Assembly (NCBI GenBank): GCA_030654695.1
Contig: JAURWY010000002.1
Location: forward strand, 1-55,649
Source of the DNA: Polaromonas sp.
GTDB taxonomy: Bacteria; Pseudomonadota; Gammaproteobacteria; Burkholderiales; Burkholderiaceae_C
Length of the DNA: 55,649 bases
Direction: 5' to 3'
The notes beneath the pieces are model-generated. The model did not search any database, had not been told where the DNA came from, and worked only from the letters and a program-made list of their open reading frames with translations. Both the position numbers and the translations under genes were made by a program. Below, piece after piece: positions 42,211 through 50,883 of this stretch. Within the stretch, counting starts at the first letter, position 1. Each line of letters begins with the position of its first letter.

Positions 42211-45200
42211 TTAGCGCAAGTCAAGGACAACGCCATCCAATTGCGCCAACATGACGCGGCTCTCTTTGCCTAAGCTGATGACGGCTGCGGCCAACACTAA
42301 ATTCAATTCAGACTGAGCTACGCGCTTGGCCTCAGCTGATGACGCCATGATGACCATACGGTTGTTCACCACGCCACCTTGAAACTCCACCATCTCACCA
42401 TTAGGTGCCGCCACCATGAAAGTCGTCAGCTTGTCTGTGAACTCCACTTTTGCAGCTTTAAACAGCACAGAAGGTGGCGCTGAAGCTTCGATTGACGTGG
42501 TGGTTTGATTTTGTTCAAACGCAACGCTCGCTAAGGTGGTACTTCCTTCATTACCCTGCAAAATCGTCACCGCCAACACACCGGTTCGCGCCAATGCTAC
42601 GGGCGCTGCCACTGGCGTAGGCGCTGTCACCGATGTGAACTGTGATTGCGTTTGATTTGAGCCCATCACAGCGAGCTCAGCCGATGGCGTTTTTTCTGTC
42701 TGCTCGGGTTTGACTGGTGTGTCCAGTGGCGCCGCAACGGCACCCGCCTTTGAGCCGCTGAGTCCAGCGACCTGATCCAGCACAAGTTTGGCCATATCGG
42801 CGGCTTTTACAGCTGCTTCAGTAGCGGCTTTTGCCTCCGCTTGCGCTATAACTTCCGCTGCTGCTTTGGCCGCCGCTTGTGCTACGGCCTCGGCTGCGGC
42901 CTTTGCTGCGGCTTGCGCAGCAGCAGCGGCGGCGGCTGCTGCGACTTCGGCGCCGTTATCCGGGACGCTAACGCTGGTCACCGTGAGTGTGCCGTTGACT
43001 AAATTAAAGCTGTAATTTCCTGCGGCCAAATTGCCTGCGCCAGCGGTGATCGCGGCCGTTCCAACCGGTGTGGTGGTGGTCGCTGTGGTGGTCGCCACTC
43101 CTGCACCTGTGACGCCAGATGTGGCGAGTGATTCACCACCCACAAATCCACTGACAACACTGGTCAACGTGGGGATGGCATCGCCATAGATCTTGCTTGC
43201 ATTGGCAGCGGTGACTGCCAATGGCGCCTTGCTGATGTTGGCGGTCAAACCGGTCGGTTGCACTGCGGTGTAATTACCCGCATCCGTGCCCGTCAGCGTG
43301 TAACCAGACACCGTCACGGCTTTGCCATTGCCGACATTTTTGTCTGCGAACAAACCGGCGCCCGTAACGCTGGCGCTGACCACATCGCCAGCCAAGCCCG
43401 TCACCGCCGCCGTGCCCGTCAAGGTGGCGGTGGTGGTACCAGTGTAGACACGGTCAGCTGCCGTGACCCCGCTGATGCTCAGCGAGGCCGCCGTGATCGA
43501 TCCCACATTGCCTGTGATGGTGCTGGGCAAGCTGTAGTTCGACAGGTTTGTTGCGCCAGTGGCTGAGTAGTCCGATGCAAGCAGGTTGACGGTCACGGCC
43601 TTACTGCTACCTATGTTCTTGTTAGCGTAATTGCCCGTGGTTTTGGTGACGGTCGCGCCGTCAGTGCCGACCCAGCCAGTCAGTGAGTAATTGCTGCTAC
43701 TCAGGGTGGCCGTGGTCGTGCCGGTGTAGACCTTGTTCACCGTGCCCGTGAGCGAGCCGACAACAGGGACGAGCGCGACCGGGTTGATGGTCAGGGCACC
43801 GTTGACATAGCTGATGGCATAGTTGCTACTGGTCCAGCCCTGCGGGGTGATGGCGTACGTGTTGACGTTGGTGGCGCCTTGCGCTGTGCCAGCGTAAGAC
43901 AGGGCACCACCCAGCACTGCGGATGTTTCGCTATTGACGAAGCCGCTGTAAGCCACACCATTGCCGCCGCTGTAAGCCAAGCTGTCGAAGGTCTTGCTGG
44001 CGTTATTGGCAGTCACGCTCAAGGCGGCCGCCGTGATGTTGGCGGTCAAACCGGTCGGTTGCACTGCGGTGTAATTACCCGCATCCGTGCCCGTCAGCGT
44101 GTAACCAGACACCGTCACGGCTTTGCCATTGCCGACATTTTTGTCTGCGAACAAACCGGCGCCGGTGCCGGTGGCGCTGACCACATCGCCAGCAAAGCCC
44201 GACACCGCCGCCGTGCCCGTCAAGGTGGCGGTGGTGGTGCCGGTGTAGACCTTGTTGGCCGCGGCTACGCCCGTCACGGCCAAGTCAGCCAGCGTGATAT
44301 CGGCGGTCAAACCGGTCGGTTGCGTCAGGCTGTAGTTGCCCGACGCCGCACCACCTATCGTGTTGGCCGCCGTCACCACTTTGGCCGTACCGACCGTCTT
44401 GTTAGCAAACGTACCCGCCTGCGTGAGCGTCACGCTCGCGTCATCGGCAGCAATCACACCCACCAGCGTCCCATCGCTCAGGGTGGCAGCGGTTGTGGCG
44501 TTGTACGTTTTGTTAGCGACTGTCGTGGCATTCACCGTCAATGCCTTGGCGGAGATATCAACCGAGTTTTGTGCGCCCGCAGCGGGCAAGTTGCTGCTGA
44601 GAAAGTAGTTGTCGGCCAACCCGCCATTGATGCTGGTCAAGGTCAACCCCGCCAAACTCGTGATTGTTTTGCTGGCGGTGAGGACGTTGGCATCGCTGAT
44701 GGTTGCCGTGCCTGCGGTGGCGCTGAAGGTCTGCCCCAGCACCCCTGTGATGTTGGTCATTTGAGCGGACGTGACGGTGCCCAGTCTGTCGTACACCTTG
44801 GTTGCATTCACCTGTGTGAGATTGGCTTTGTTGATGTTGTAGTCCACCGCGTTGCCCGCCAAAAAGCTGTACCCCGCCAGCGTCAAGCTGGGTGTCAAGG
44901 TCAATGCATAGGTGCGTGCATTGGTGGTGCTGACCAAGCCTGCTGCGGCAATGCTAGGGTTGCCCGTCAAGGCGATCGTTCCCGTCACGCCACCGACGAT
45001 GTTTTCGTTTTTGGAGACAAGCCCGTCCGTCAAGCTGTAAGACTGAGCGGTACCTGGGATGCCTGTGAAAGTCACATAGGAACAATTGGCGGCACTGCTG
45101 CTGTAGCAATAGCTCAGGGTTGGGGCTGTGCCGTAAGTGCTGCTCTGCCCGCTGACTGGCAACAGATAGACTTGAACAATGCCACAATTTGCTTCAAATA

Positions 45201-47967
45201 GACACAGCTTCGGCGTCAATGGTGTGCCGGCAGTTGGCATGAACCAAACAGGGTTGGTCGTGAATTCAAAGCCGGTGAAATTGGTCTTGTCCTGCATTTG
45301 TGCAGTGCTCAGTCCCGTGATGCCCGCCACATTGGCATTCCCCATGCCGTTTGATTGCCCAGACGTTGTCGTATTCCAGTAATTTCCAGTTCTGATGATG
45401 GAGTTACTTCCCGAGCCAATCAGCCCTGCATTGCTGGCCGGAAACGTACCGGTGACCTTGCCGTTAGCATAATTGTTGGTCAACGTGAGTGGTGCGCCGG
45501 CGTTATAAATAACTTTGCCAATCAGCCCGCCCACACTCCTCGTGCCAGAGACGTCGCCCAAAGCATAGCTGTTTGTGATCGAGTTACCCCAATTGCCAAA
45601 GTTGCTCGAGTAATAATCCGGATCAGCGTAGCCAATCAGCCCACCGACTTGCTCGCCATTCGCGGTAACACTCCCCGTTGCAAAACTGTTGGCTATTGAG
45701 CCGATCATAAAATTGCCAACCAAGCCACCCGCAGAGACTGTTGTACCAGTGGCTGTGGTGGAAACATTTGCTTTGGTGTAGCTGCCAATGATTTTCCCAG
45801 TCTCCACCAGTCCGACCAGACCGCCGACTCTTGTGAAGCTTGAATTCACAGAACCTGTGGTGAAAGAATTTCTAACAACAGATCCAGTACTCACTGTCCC
45901 AACCAAAACGCCCGCTGGTCCGTTTCTGTCGGCGGTCACAGCAATATTCACCAACCCTAAATTTTGAATGGTCGATGCTTGGATCTTGAAAAAAAGACCC
46001 AATCCAGTGATATTCAAATTAGAAATGTTGTGCCCCAAGCCATCCAGCGTGTTACCAGAAGTTATGGTTGACAAATGTCCTGTCGTTGCATTGCCAGCAT
46101 CGATGTCAGCACCCAGAGCGTTATTCACAGTTGGACTTAGAGCAGAAAACCCCGCCCAGTCCGTGATGACCCTGAATGATTTTTGTGTGCCATTTGAACC
46201 TTGTGTGGTTTTGAAGTGGGTGTTTCCACTTGGTAAATTAATTTTCCCAGTCCATGCGCCAGTGGTCCCGCCCATATTTGTTTTGATGACACTGGTGTTG
46301 CCTGCGGCCACTGCGCCTAGCCCGTAGTTCAAATACAAACTCGCAGTGTTAGTGGCCGTCATGACGGCGTTGACATAAATGCTGCCATGCGCCTTGAGCG
46401 TCAGGTTGTTGGCGGCCCATGACACCGCGCCATTGATGTTGATGTCGCCGCTGCCATTGCCGTCACCAGCGACGCCACCCGTTTGAATAGTGACGTTGTT
46501 AGTGGCCAGCGCATTGGTGATACTGCTAGCCTGAATGGTGCTGGTTGTCGCCGATGTGTATGTTGAGGTTACGGGTACACCTGCTGTAACAGTGCCCGCA
46601 GCCCAAGTTGTACCCTCTGCAGCTGTCCCGATGGTGATGTCATACGGGTCAAGCAACCACTCACCCGCATTGCCTGCGTTGGCTTGTGTCGACACTTGAA
46701 TGTCATCGACATTCAACAGATGCCCCGAAGTTTCGATCTGCCCGCCGTTGCCGCCGTGGGGCCCCGCCTCTGCCTTGATGCTGCCGTTGGCGCGTGTAAC
46801 GCTCTGCGCGTTGTGAATGTCACTCCACAACACCACCTTGCCACCGTCGCCGTTGTCGGTGGCATTGGCCTCGATGCTCGCGCCTTGCGCCATGCTCACT
46901 TGCACGGCCTGGCGCATGGCGCCGCTGCCTTGCCAGTCGCCGCCCACCAGCACGGTGCCGCCGCCTTGCGGGCCATTGGCATCTATGCGGGAGGTCGCCG
47001 TCAGCTCAATGCTGTCGGCCATCAAGACAATCTTGCCGCCTTGGGTGCTCAGGCTGCTGGCGCTGAGTTGCCCGCTGTTGCGCACCACCGAGCCTTGCAG
47101 ACTGGCCAGCGCGTGGGCTGACAAAACGATGTAGCCGCCTTCGGCCAGCACCGCGCTGCGGTTTTCTACCAACGCGGCAATGGTTTGCGGCGTGGTGGTG
47201 ATGCCGGCCAGACCCGTGCCTGCGCCATTGAAGTTGAGCGTGACGGCCTCGCCCGAGGCCAGGGCCACGGTGCCGGCTTGCGCCACGATCACGCCTTGGT
47301 TGCGCACCTCTGGCGCGAGCAAGGCGATGTAGCCGCGCAGGGCGGCGCTCAATTGCCCTTCGTTGACCACACTCCCCGTGGCGCCATCGCGGTTGAAGGT
47401 CGTGCGTCCGGCCATGAAATCATCTGCATTGGCTTTGCCGGTTGTGGCCACCAGACCACCCACATCGACCTGAGCCGTGGGCGAGAAATAAATACCGTTC
47501 GGGTTGCTCAAAAAAACCTGCCCGTTGGCGCTGACTTGGCCGTAAATCTGGCTGGCGTTGTTGCCCAAAATCTGGTTCAACACCACCGCGCTGCTGCTAG
47601 GCTGGTTGAACTGCACCTTGGCGCCGCTGCCGACATTGAAGCTGTTCCAGTCGATGACGGCGCGGTTGCTGGTCTGGTTCACCGTCATCAGCGCCTTGCC
47701 TGCAGGCGTGGTGCTGGTGTTGATGTTGGCGCTGCCGCGGCTGACCACGCCACCCTGCGGCAACTGGCTAACCACCGGCGGAGCCTGTTGCGCGTGCAGC
47801 AAGGCAACGATGCCGCTCAGCGCAAAGCTGGCCAGCGTACCCGCGACGATTTGGGCCAAGCGGGTGCCGCTGCTGGACGCACCTTTGCCCGCGCTGCGGG
47901 CGTTTTCCGGCACGGGTTGCAGTTGCTGTGTGCGGCCGGTTCGTTTGAGGCGGTAGACGTGGTTCAT
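42211..47967 (-). CDS. TpsA filamentous haemagglutinin-like adhesin with MBG/YDG-type repeats
   Basis: A 1918-residue secreted exoprotein. An extended basic signal region (residues 1-61) is followed by the TPS secretion domain (about 62-310), with the conserved NPNG at 155-158. Next come a beta-helix-like region with several GLUG motifs (VGGLVG, AGGLVG, VGGLIG; about 720-860) and a long array of MBG/YDG-type repeats of about 80 residues (about 1040-1660; recurring KVYTGTTTATL, GNYTAVQPTGL). An alanine-rich helical stalk lies near 1671-1728, and a C-terminal domain of about 150 residues ends the protein. It would be exported by the TpsB encoded just upstream and act as an adhesin or biofilm matrix protein. 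The array has a near-identical DNA duplication. No C-terminal toxin domain is evident. Confidence 0.9.
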   Translation of the reverse strand: MNHVYRLKRTGRTQQLQPVPENARSAGKGASSSGTRLAQIVAGTLASFALSGIVALLHAQQAPPVVSQLPQGGVVSRGSANINTSTTPAGKALMTVNQTSNRAVIDWNSFNVGSGAKVQFNQPSSSAVVLNQILGNNASQIYGQVSANGQVFLSNPNGIYFSPTAQVDVGGLVATTGKANADDFMAGRTTFNRDGATGSVVNEGQLSAALRGYIALLAPEVRNQGVIVAQAGTVALASGEAVTLNFNGAGTGLAGITTTPQTIAALVENRSAVLAEGGYIVLSAHALASLQGSVVRNSGQLSASSLSTQGGKIVLMADSIELTATSRIDANGPQGGGTVLVGGDWQGSGAMRQAVQVSMAQGASIEANATDNGDGGKVVLWSDIHNAQSVTRANGSIKAEAGPHGGNGGQIETSGHLLNVDDIQVSTQANAGNAGEWLLDPYDITIGTAAEGTTWAAGTVTAGVPVTSTYTSATTSTIQASSITNALATNNVTIQTGGVAGDGNGSGDININGAVSWAANNLTLKAHGSIYVNAVMTATNTASLYLNYGLGAVAAGNTSVIKTNMGGTTGAWTGKINLPSGNTHFKTTQGSNGTQKSFRVITDWAGFSALSPTVNNALGADIDAGNATTGHLSTITSGNTLDGLGHNISNLNITGLGLFFKIQASTIQNLGLVNIAVTADRNGPAGVLVGTVSTGSVVRNSFTTGSVNSSFTRVGGLVGLVETGKIIGSYTKANVSTTATGTTVSAGGLVGNFMIGSIANSFATGSVTANGEQVGGLIGYADPDYYSSNFGNWGNSITNSYALGDVSGTRSVGGLIGKVIYNAGAPLTLTNNYANGKVTGTFPASNAGLIGSGSNSIIRTGNYWNTTTSGQSNGMGNANVAGITGLSTAQMQDKTNFTGFEFTTNPVWFMPTAGTPLTPKLCLFEANCGIVQVYLLPVSGQSSTYGTAPTLSYCYSSSAANCSYVTFTGIPGTAQSYSLTDGLVSKNENIVGGVTGTIALTGNPSIAAAGLVSTTNARTYALTLTPSLTLAGYSFLAGNAVDYNINKANLTQVNATKVYDRLGTVTSAQMTNITGVLGQTFSATAGTATISDANVLTASKTITSLAGLTLTSINGGLADNYFLSSNLPAAGAQNSVDISAKALTVNATTVANKTYNATTAATLSDGTLVGVIAADDASVTLTQAGTFANKTVGTAKVVTAANTIGGAASGNYSLTQPTGLTADITLADLAVTGVAAANKVYTGTTTATLTGTAAVSGFAGDVVSATGTGAGLFADKNVGNGKAVTVSGYTLTGTDAGNYTAVQPTGLTANITAAALSVTANNASKTFDSLAYSGGNGVAYSGFVNSETSAVLGGALSYAGTAQGATNVNTYAITPQGWTSSNYAISYVNGALTINPVALVPVVGSLTGTVNKVYTGTTTATLSSSNYSLTGWVGTDGATVTKTTGNYANKNIGSSKAVTVNLLASDYSATGATNLSNYSLPSTITGNVGSITAASLSISGVTAADRVYTGTTTATLTGTAAVTGLAGDVVSASVTGAGLFADKNVGNGKAVTVSGYTLTGTDAGNYTAVQPTGLTANISKAPLAVTAANASKIYGDAIPTLTSVVSGFVGGESLATSGVTGAGVATTTATTTTPVGTAAITAGAGNLAAGNYSFNLVNGTLTVTSVSVPDNGAEVAAAAAAAAAQAAAKAAAEAVAQAAAKAAAEVIAQAEAKAATEAAVKAADMAKLVLDQVAGLSGSKAGAVAAPLDTPVKPEQTEKTPSAELAVMGSNQTQSQFTSVTAPTPVAAPVALARTGVLAVTILQGNEGSTTLASVAFEQNQTTTSIEASAPPSVLFKAAKVEFTDKLTTFMVAAPNGEMVEFQGGVVNNRMVIMASSAEAKRVAQSELNLVLAAAVISLGKESRVMLAQLDGVVLDLR
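43234..43450 (-). repeat. direct repeat copy A inside the TpsA gene
   Basis: Nearly identical to 44035-44251, shifted by exactly 801 bases (267 codons). The first 125 or so bases look identical, and scattered changes appear after that. It encodes one MBG/YDG-type repeat. Confidence 0.9.
44035..44251 (-). repeat. direct repeat copy B inside the TpsA gene
   Basis: Partner of 43234-43450. The in-frame spacing means that recombination between the copies would remove or add exactly 267 codons without breaking the gene. Confidence 0.9.
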
Positions 47968-47983
47968 GTTCAGGAGCTCTCGA

Positions 47984-49708
47984 TCAGAAGTTCAGCGCGG
48001 CAGACAGCCACAAACGGTTCAGGGTGCGGGTGCCATCGCTGTCGGCACCGGCGGTGGTGGCGCTAGGGTTGGCACCTTGGCGGCGGCTCCAGGTGGCCGA
48101 GAGTTCTTTGCCTTGGCTGCCTTGCCAGCTGACAGACAGGCCCACGCCCTGCAGAGGCAGTGTGTTGAGCGTGGTGATGGGGGCACCCAAGGCCGTCACG
48201 TTGTTGCGATAGACATGGATGCGGCCCATGTCGGCAAAGCCGTTCAGCGTCCAGGCTGGGTCGAGGCGGTGCTTGAGGCCCACGGTCAGGGTGAAGCCCG
48301 TGCTGCCACCAGCCTCGTTGCTGGGGTAAGCGCGCACGCCAGAGGCACCGCCAAGGTACAGCTTTTCTGAGGAGTCGAGGTTGCGGTTGGCCAACTGCGC
48401 GCCGGCTTGCAGGTAAGTGCTGAGCTGTCCGGTCAGGCTTTGCTCGCGGTTGTAGCCGAGGTTGATCTTTTGAAAATGCCCAGCAGTGCGGGCCGCGTTG
48501 CTGTCGCCAGCGGCGCTGGGTGAGTCCGTCAGATCCACAGTCCCCGAAGAGAGCATGACGCTGGCGGAGTTCTGCGCAGGGGTCAGCCACTGGTCGAACC
48601 AGTTGGCGTTCAGCCCTGTGCGCAGCACATCTACTTGGTATTTAGAGACGCTGGAGATCTCGGTGCCGGCCAGAGCCTGGTTGTCAAAGGTCTTGCGGTC
48701 TGTGCTGAGCTGCAGGCTCACATTGCGCACCGTTGAACGCAGCAGGGGCACAGACAAGTCCGCACCCCAGGTCTTGGCGGTTCCGCTGGCTTGCAGGGCT
48801 GCGAAGCTGCCGACCAAGTTGTAGCTCAGGTCTGACGCATGAAAACCAGCACGCCAACCTTGCAGACCCACGGGCAGGGAATAAGCCGCCCGCGCGTAGG
48901 TGCTGCCTTGGGTGCGAACGGCTTGGATCGCCAGCCCATCGCCCAAGCCCGTGGCGTTGTTGACCGCAAGATTGGCACTCAGTCGGCTGCTGCCGGTTGA
49001 AACCGCGCCGAAGTTGTCCAGCATCAGGCGAGCCTCTATTTTTTTACCCTCGGCCAGACGCAGCAACACGTCGGTGGTGCCTGGCTGCGCACCTTCAAGA
49101 TAAGACGCGCTGGCCACGACGCCTGACATGTCGCCGAGCAGCAAGACCAAGCGGTCGACCTGGTGCAGGCTGACCGGCTGGCCGGGCAGGAGCTGCGCAT
49201 CGGCCATGGCCTGAATGCGCCGGTGCGGCAAATTAGCGTCTTTCGGGAAGTTAACGCGCAGCTGGCCGAGTTTGGCCTCGATCACTTTCAGCTTGACGAT
49301 GCCGCGGTCGATTTCTTGGGGCGGCACAAACGCATGCACCAACCAACCTGCCTCGCGGTAAGTCTGGACGATGACCCAGGCGGCCTCTTGCAGCTGTGTG
49401 AGGCTCAAGTCACGCCCGCTGAAGCCGGCCAAGGCGCTTTGTAATTCTGTCGTGCCGAGCAGTTGGTTGCCCTCGATCCGGAATTCGTTGATGCGCACCA
49501 GCGGACCGGCGTCGCCCGCTGCGGGTGGCGTCGGCACCGTGGGGGTCTTCAGACCAGGCGCCGACTGGAGAGGCGCCGACTGGGATTCAATTTGCTGCAG
49601 CAGCGAGCCGGCATCGGGGGCAGCCAAAGCCATCACAGGGAGTGCCGTTAAAGTGAGTGCGGTCAGCTGAAGCCAAGGCAAGCCGAGTAGGCGTTGGTGA
49701 CGGCTCAT
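47984..49708 (-). CDS. TpsB outer-membrane transporter (ShlB/FhaC/HecB family)
   Basis: A 574-residue protein with a signal peptide (cleavage likely after VMALA near residue 29), POTRA domains (about 70-225; NFPKDANLPHRRIQAMAD region), and a C-terminal 16-stranded barrel ending in ...LSAALNF with the terminal Phe used by Bam. The barrel carries the FhaC-like conserved segments GASGVRAYPSNEAGG and FADMGRI. It would secrete the TpsA encoded 16 bases downstream. The first codon overlaps the stop of the winged-helix gene, so regulator-like protein, transporter and adhesin are in one operon. Confidence 0.92.
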   Translation of the reverse strand: MSRHQRLLGLPWLQLTALTLTALPVMALAAPDAGSLLQQIESQSAPLQSAPGLKTPTVPTPPAAGDAGPLVRINEFRIEGNQLLGTTELQSALAGFSGRDLSLTQLQEAAWVIVQTYREAGWLVHAFVPPQEIDRGIVKLKVIEAKLGQLRVNFPKDANLPHRRIQAMADAQLLPGQPVSLHQVDRLVLLLGDMSGVVASASYLEGAQPGTTDVLLRLAEGKKIEARLMLDNFGAVSTGSSRLSANLAVNNATGLGDGLAIQAVRTQGSTYARAAYSLPVGLQGWRAGFHASDLSYNLVGSFAALQASGTAKTWGADLSVPLLRSTVRNVSLQLSTDRKTFDNQALAGTEISSVSKYQVDVLRTGLNANWFDQWLTPAQNSASVMLSSGTVDLTDSPSAAGDSNAARTAGHFQKINLGYNREQSLTGQLSTYLQAGAQLANRNLDSSEKLYLGGASGVRAYPSNEAGGSTGFTLTVGLKHRLDPAWTLNGFADMGRIHVYRNNVTALGAPITTLNTLPLQGVGLSVSWQGSQGKELSATWSRRQGANPSATTAGADSDGTRTLNRLWLSAALNF

Positions 49709-50001
49709 GACTTGCCAATCGCCAGCTCTTCAAAGAACTGATAACCCACATTGCGGATGGCCTGAATCACCGCGCCCTCGGCGCCTGCTTTGTGCATCTT
49801 CTTGCGCAAGCGAACCATGCGCACCTGGATGTTGTCTCTTTGCTCGTCAGCAGATGCCAAGCCCATGCACTGAGCGACCTGCGGAAAGTTCAACCGTGCA
49901 TCAGGAGATTTGGAAAATGCCAACAGCAGCGTCGCCTCTGTGGCAGAAATTTTGACAGTGCCCGCAGGGCCTGTCAGATCGAGTTTGTGTAGATTGAGCA
50001 C
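49705..50001 (-). CDS. stand-alone OmpR/PhoB-type winged-helix protein
   Basis: A 98-residue protein that is just a Trans_reg_C domain: N-terminal beta strands (LDLTGPAGTVKIS), a helix core, recognition helix NIQVRMVRLRKKMH, and a wing ending NVGYQFF. There is no receiver domain. It is clearly similar to the C-terminal half of the response regulator encoded next door (shared GPAG, RLRKK, VGYQ). The start is GTG 50001. It is coupled by a 4-base overlap to tpsB. It may bind the same sites as the full regulator, as helper or competitor (inference). Confidence 0.75.
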   Translation of the reverse strand: MLNLHKLDLTGPAGTVKISATEATLLLAFSKSPDARLNFPQVAQCMGLASADEQRDNIQVRMVRLRKKMHKAGAEGAVIQAIRNVGYQFFEELAIGKS

Positions 50002-50056
50002 AGCATGCTTTGAATTTGCGAATGCTGTGAATTAAATTATTTACTCCAATAGAAAC

Positions 50057-50074
50057 CCTTCAAAGACCTTCAAA
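50057..50074. promoter_or_regulatory. tandem CCTTCAAA repeats with 10-bp period
   Basis: CCTTCAAA occurs at 50057-50064 and again at 50067-50074. Two half sites in the same orientation one helical turn apart are the usual binding pattern of OmpR/PhoB-family dimers. The pair lies about 60 bases before the winged-helix/tpsB/tpsA operon in an AT-rich gap, a good place for an activator. Confidence 0.5.
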
Positions 50075-50184
50075 AAACGATAAAAACTATTCAGAACCGA
50101 CAAAGATGAAGTGAAAAAAAGGAAATAGCAGGATTTGGAAGGAATTTTTTGTGGCTGCGAGCGCAGCGCGGCAGTCTAGCGACC

Positions 50185-50883
50185 TCACGCGTAGATTTGA
50201 ATTGACACGAGGAGTTGATAGCCAACGGAGCGAAGCGACTCAATCGAGTTGTCTTGGGCGCCGGCCAATGAGAGCTTCTTGCGCAAACGAACGATGCGCA
50301 ATTCGAGGCTGGATTTTTTGAAGTCTGCGGTGTCGAGATGGAGCAGCTCCGCCATTTGCCAATGCTCTAAACGCCCTGCCGGTGCACGGGCAAAGGCGGT
50401 GAGCAGCGCCGTCTCGGTCTCCGATAGCCGTACCTGCCCTGCCGGCCCGTGCAGCCCGCGTTGCTGAAGGCGAAAACTGCTTGAGGGTGTGGCGGTTTCG
50501 CTTTTCTGAGCTTGGCGTCGACGCGAGAAGCTCTTGAGTGCTGCCGACAATTCCACAAACGGTAACGGTTTCGGCAGATACGAGTCGGCACCACTGTCGT
50601 AGCCGACCACCTTGTCTTGCAGGCCTGAGCGCGCTGAGATGATGATGATGCCCACCAAAGGCTGCGCTTGGCGAATGCGGCGCGCCAGGCTCAGGCCATC
50701 TTCTCCGGGCAAATTCAGATCGATAAGGAAAACATCCACGGCTTCGCCGCCGGCTTGATCTTCGAGTTCTTCCGCGCAAGACAGGCCGATCACACGATGG
50801 CCTTCGGCACGCAAGGCCTCGCAGGTGAGCAGGCGCAGGTCGTCGTTGTCTTCGACGAGAACGATGCTTAAGCAGGAATCCAT
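50185..50883 (-). CDS. OmpR-family response regulator of the TPS locus
   Basis: A 232-residue regulator. The receiver domain (about 1-120) has the acidic pair ED at 11-12, phosphoacceptor D55 (FLIDLNLPG), and the conserved Lys in YLPKPLPF. The winged helix (about 140-232) contains ELRIVRLRKKL and ends SVGYQLL. Its ATG overlaps the kinase stop by 16 bases, so kinase and regulator are one unit. The neighbouring tpsBA operon is the obvious target. The loop sequence differs from the commonest OmpR/PhoB members. Confidence 0.88.
   Translation of the reverse strand: MDSCLSIVLVEDNDDLRLLTCEALRAEGHRVIGLSCAEELEDQAGGEAVDVFLIDLNLPGEDGLSLARRIRQAQPLVGIIIISARSGLQDKVVGYDSGADSYLPKPLPFVELSAALKSFSRRRQAQKSETATPSSSFRLQQRGLHGPAGQVRLSETETALLTAFARAPAGRLEHWQMAELLHLDTADFKKSSLELRIVRLRKKLSLAGAQDNSIESLRSVGYQLLVSIQIYA

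Noticed and set aside
43879..45201. 440-codon plus-strand open frame inside the adhesin gene
   Set aside because: It is antisense to the repeat-rich TpsA gene and its apparent repeats mirror the TpsA repeats. It has no family resemblance, so it is a composition artefact.
47185..48066. 293-codon plus-strand open frame across the TpsA/TpsB boundary
   Set aside because: It is antisense to the conserved TPS domain and the TpsB C-terminus, with Arg/Gly/Ala-rich shadow composition.
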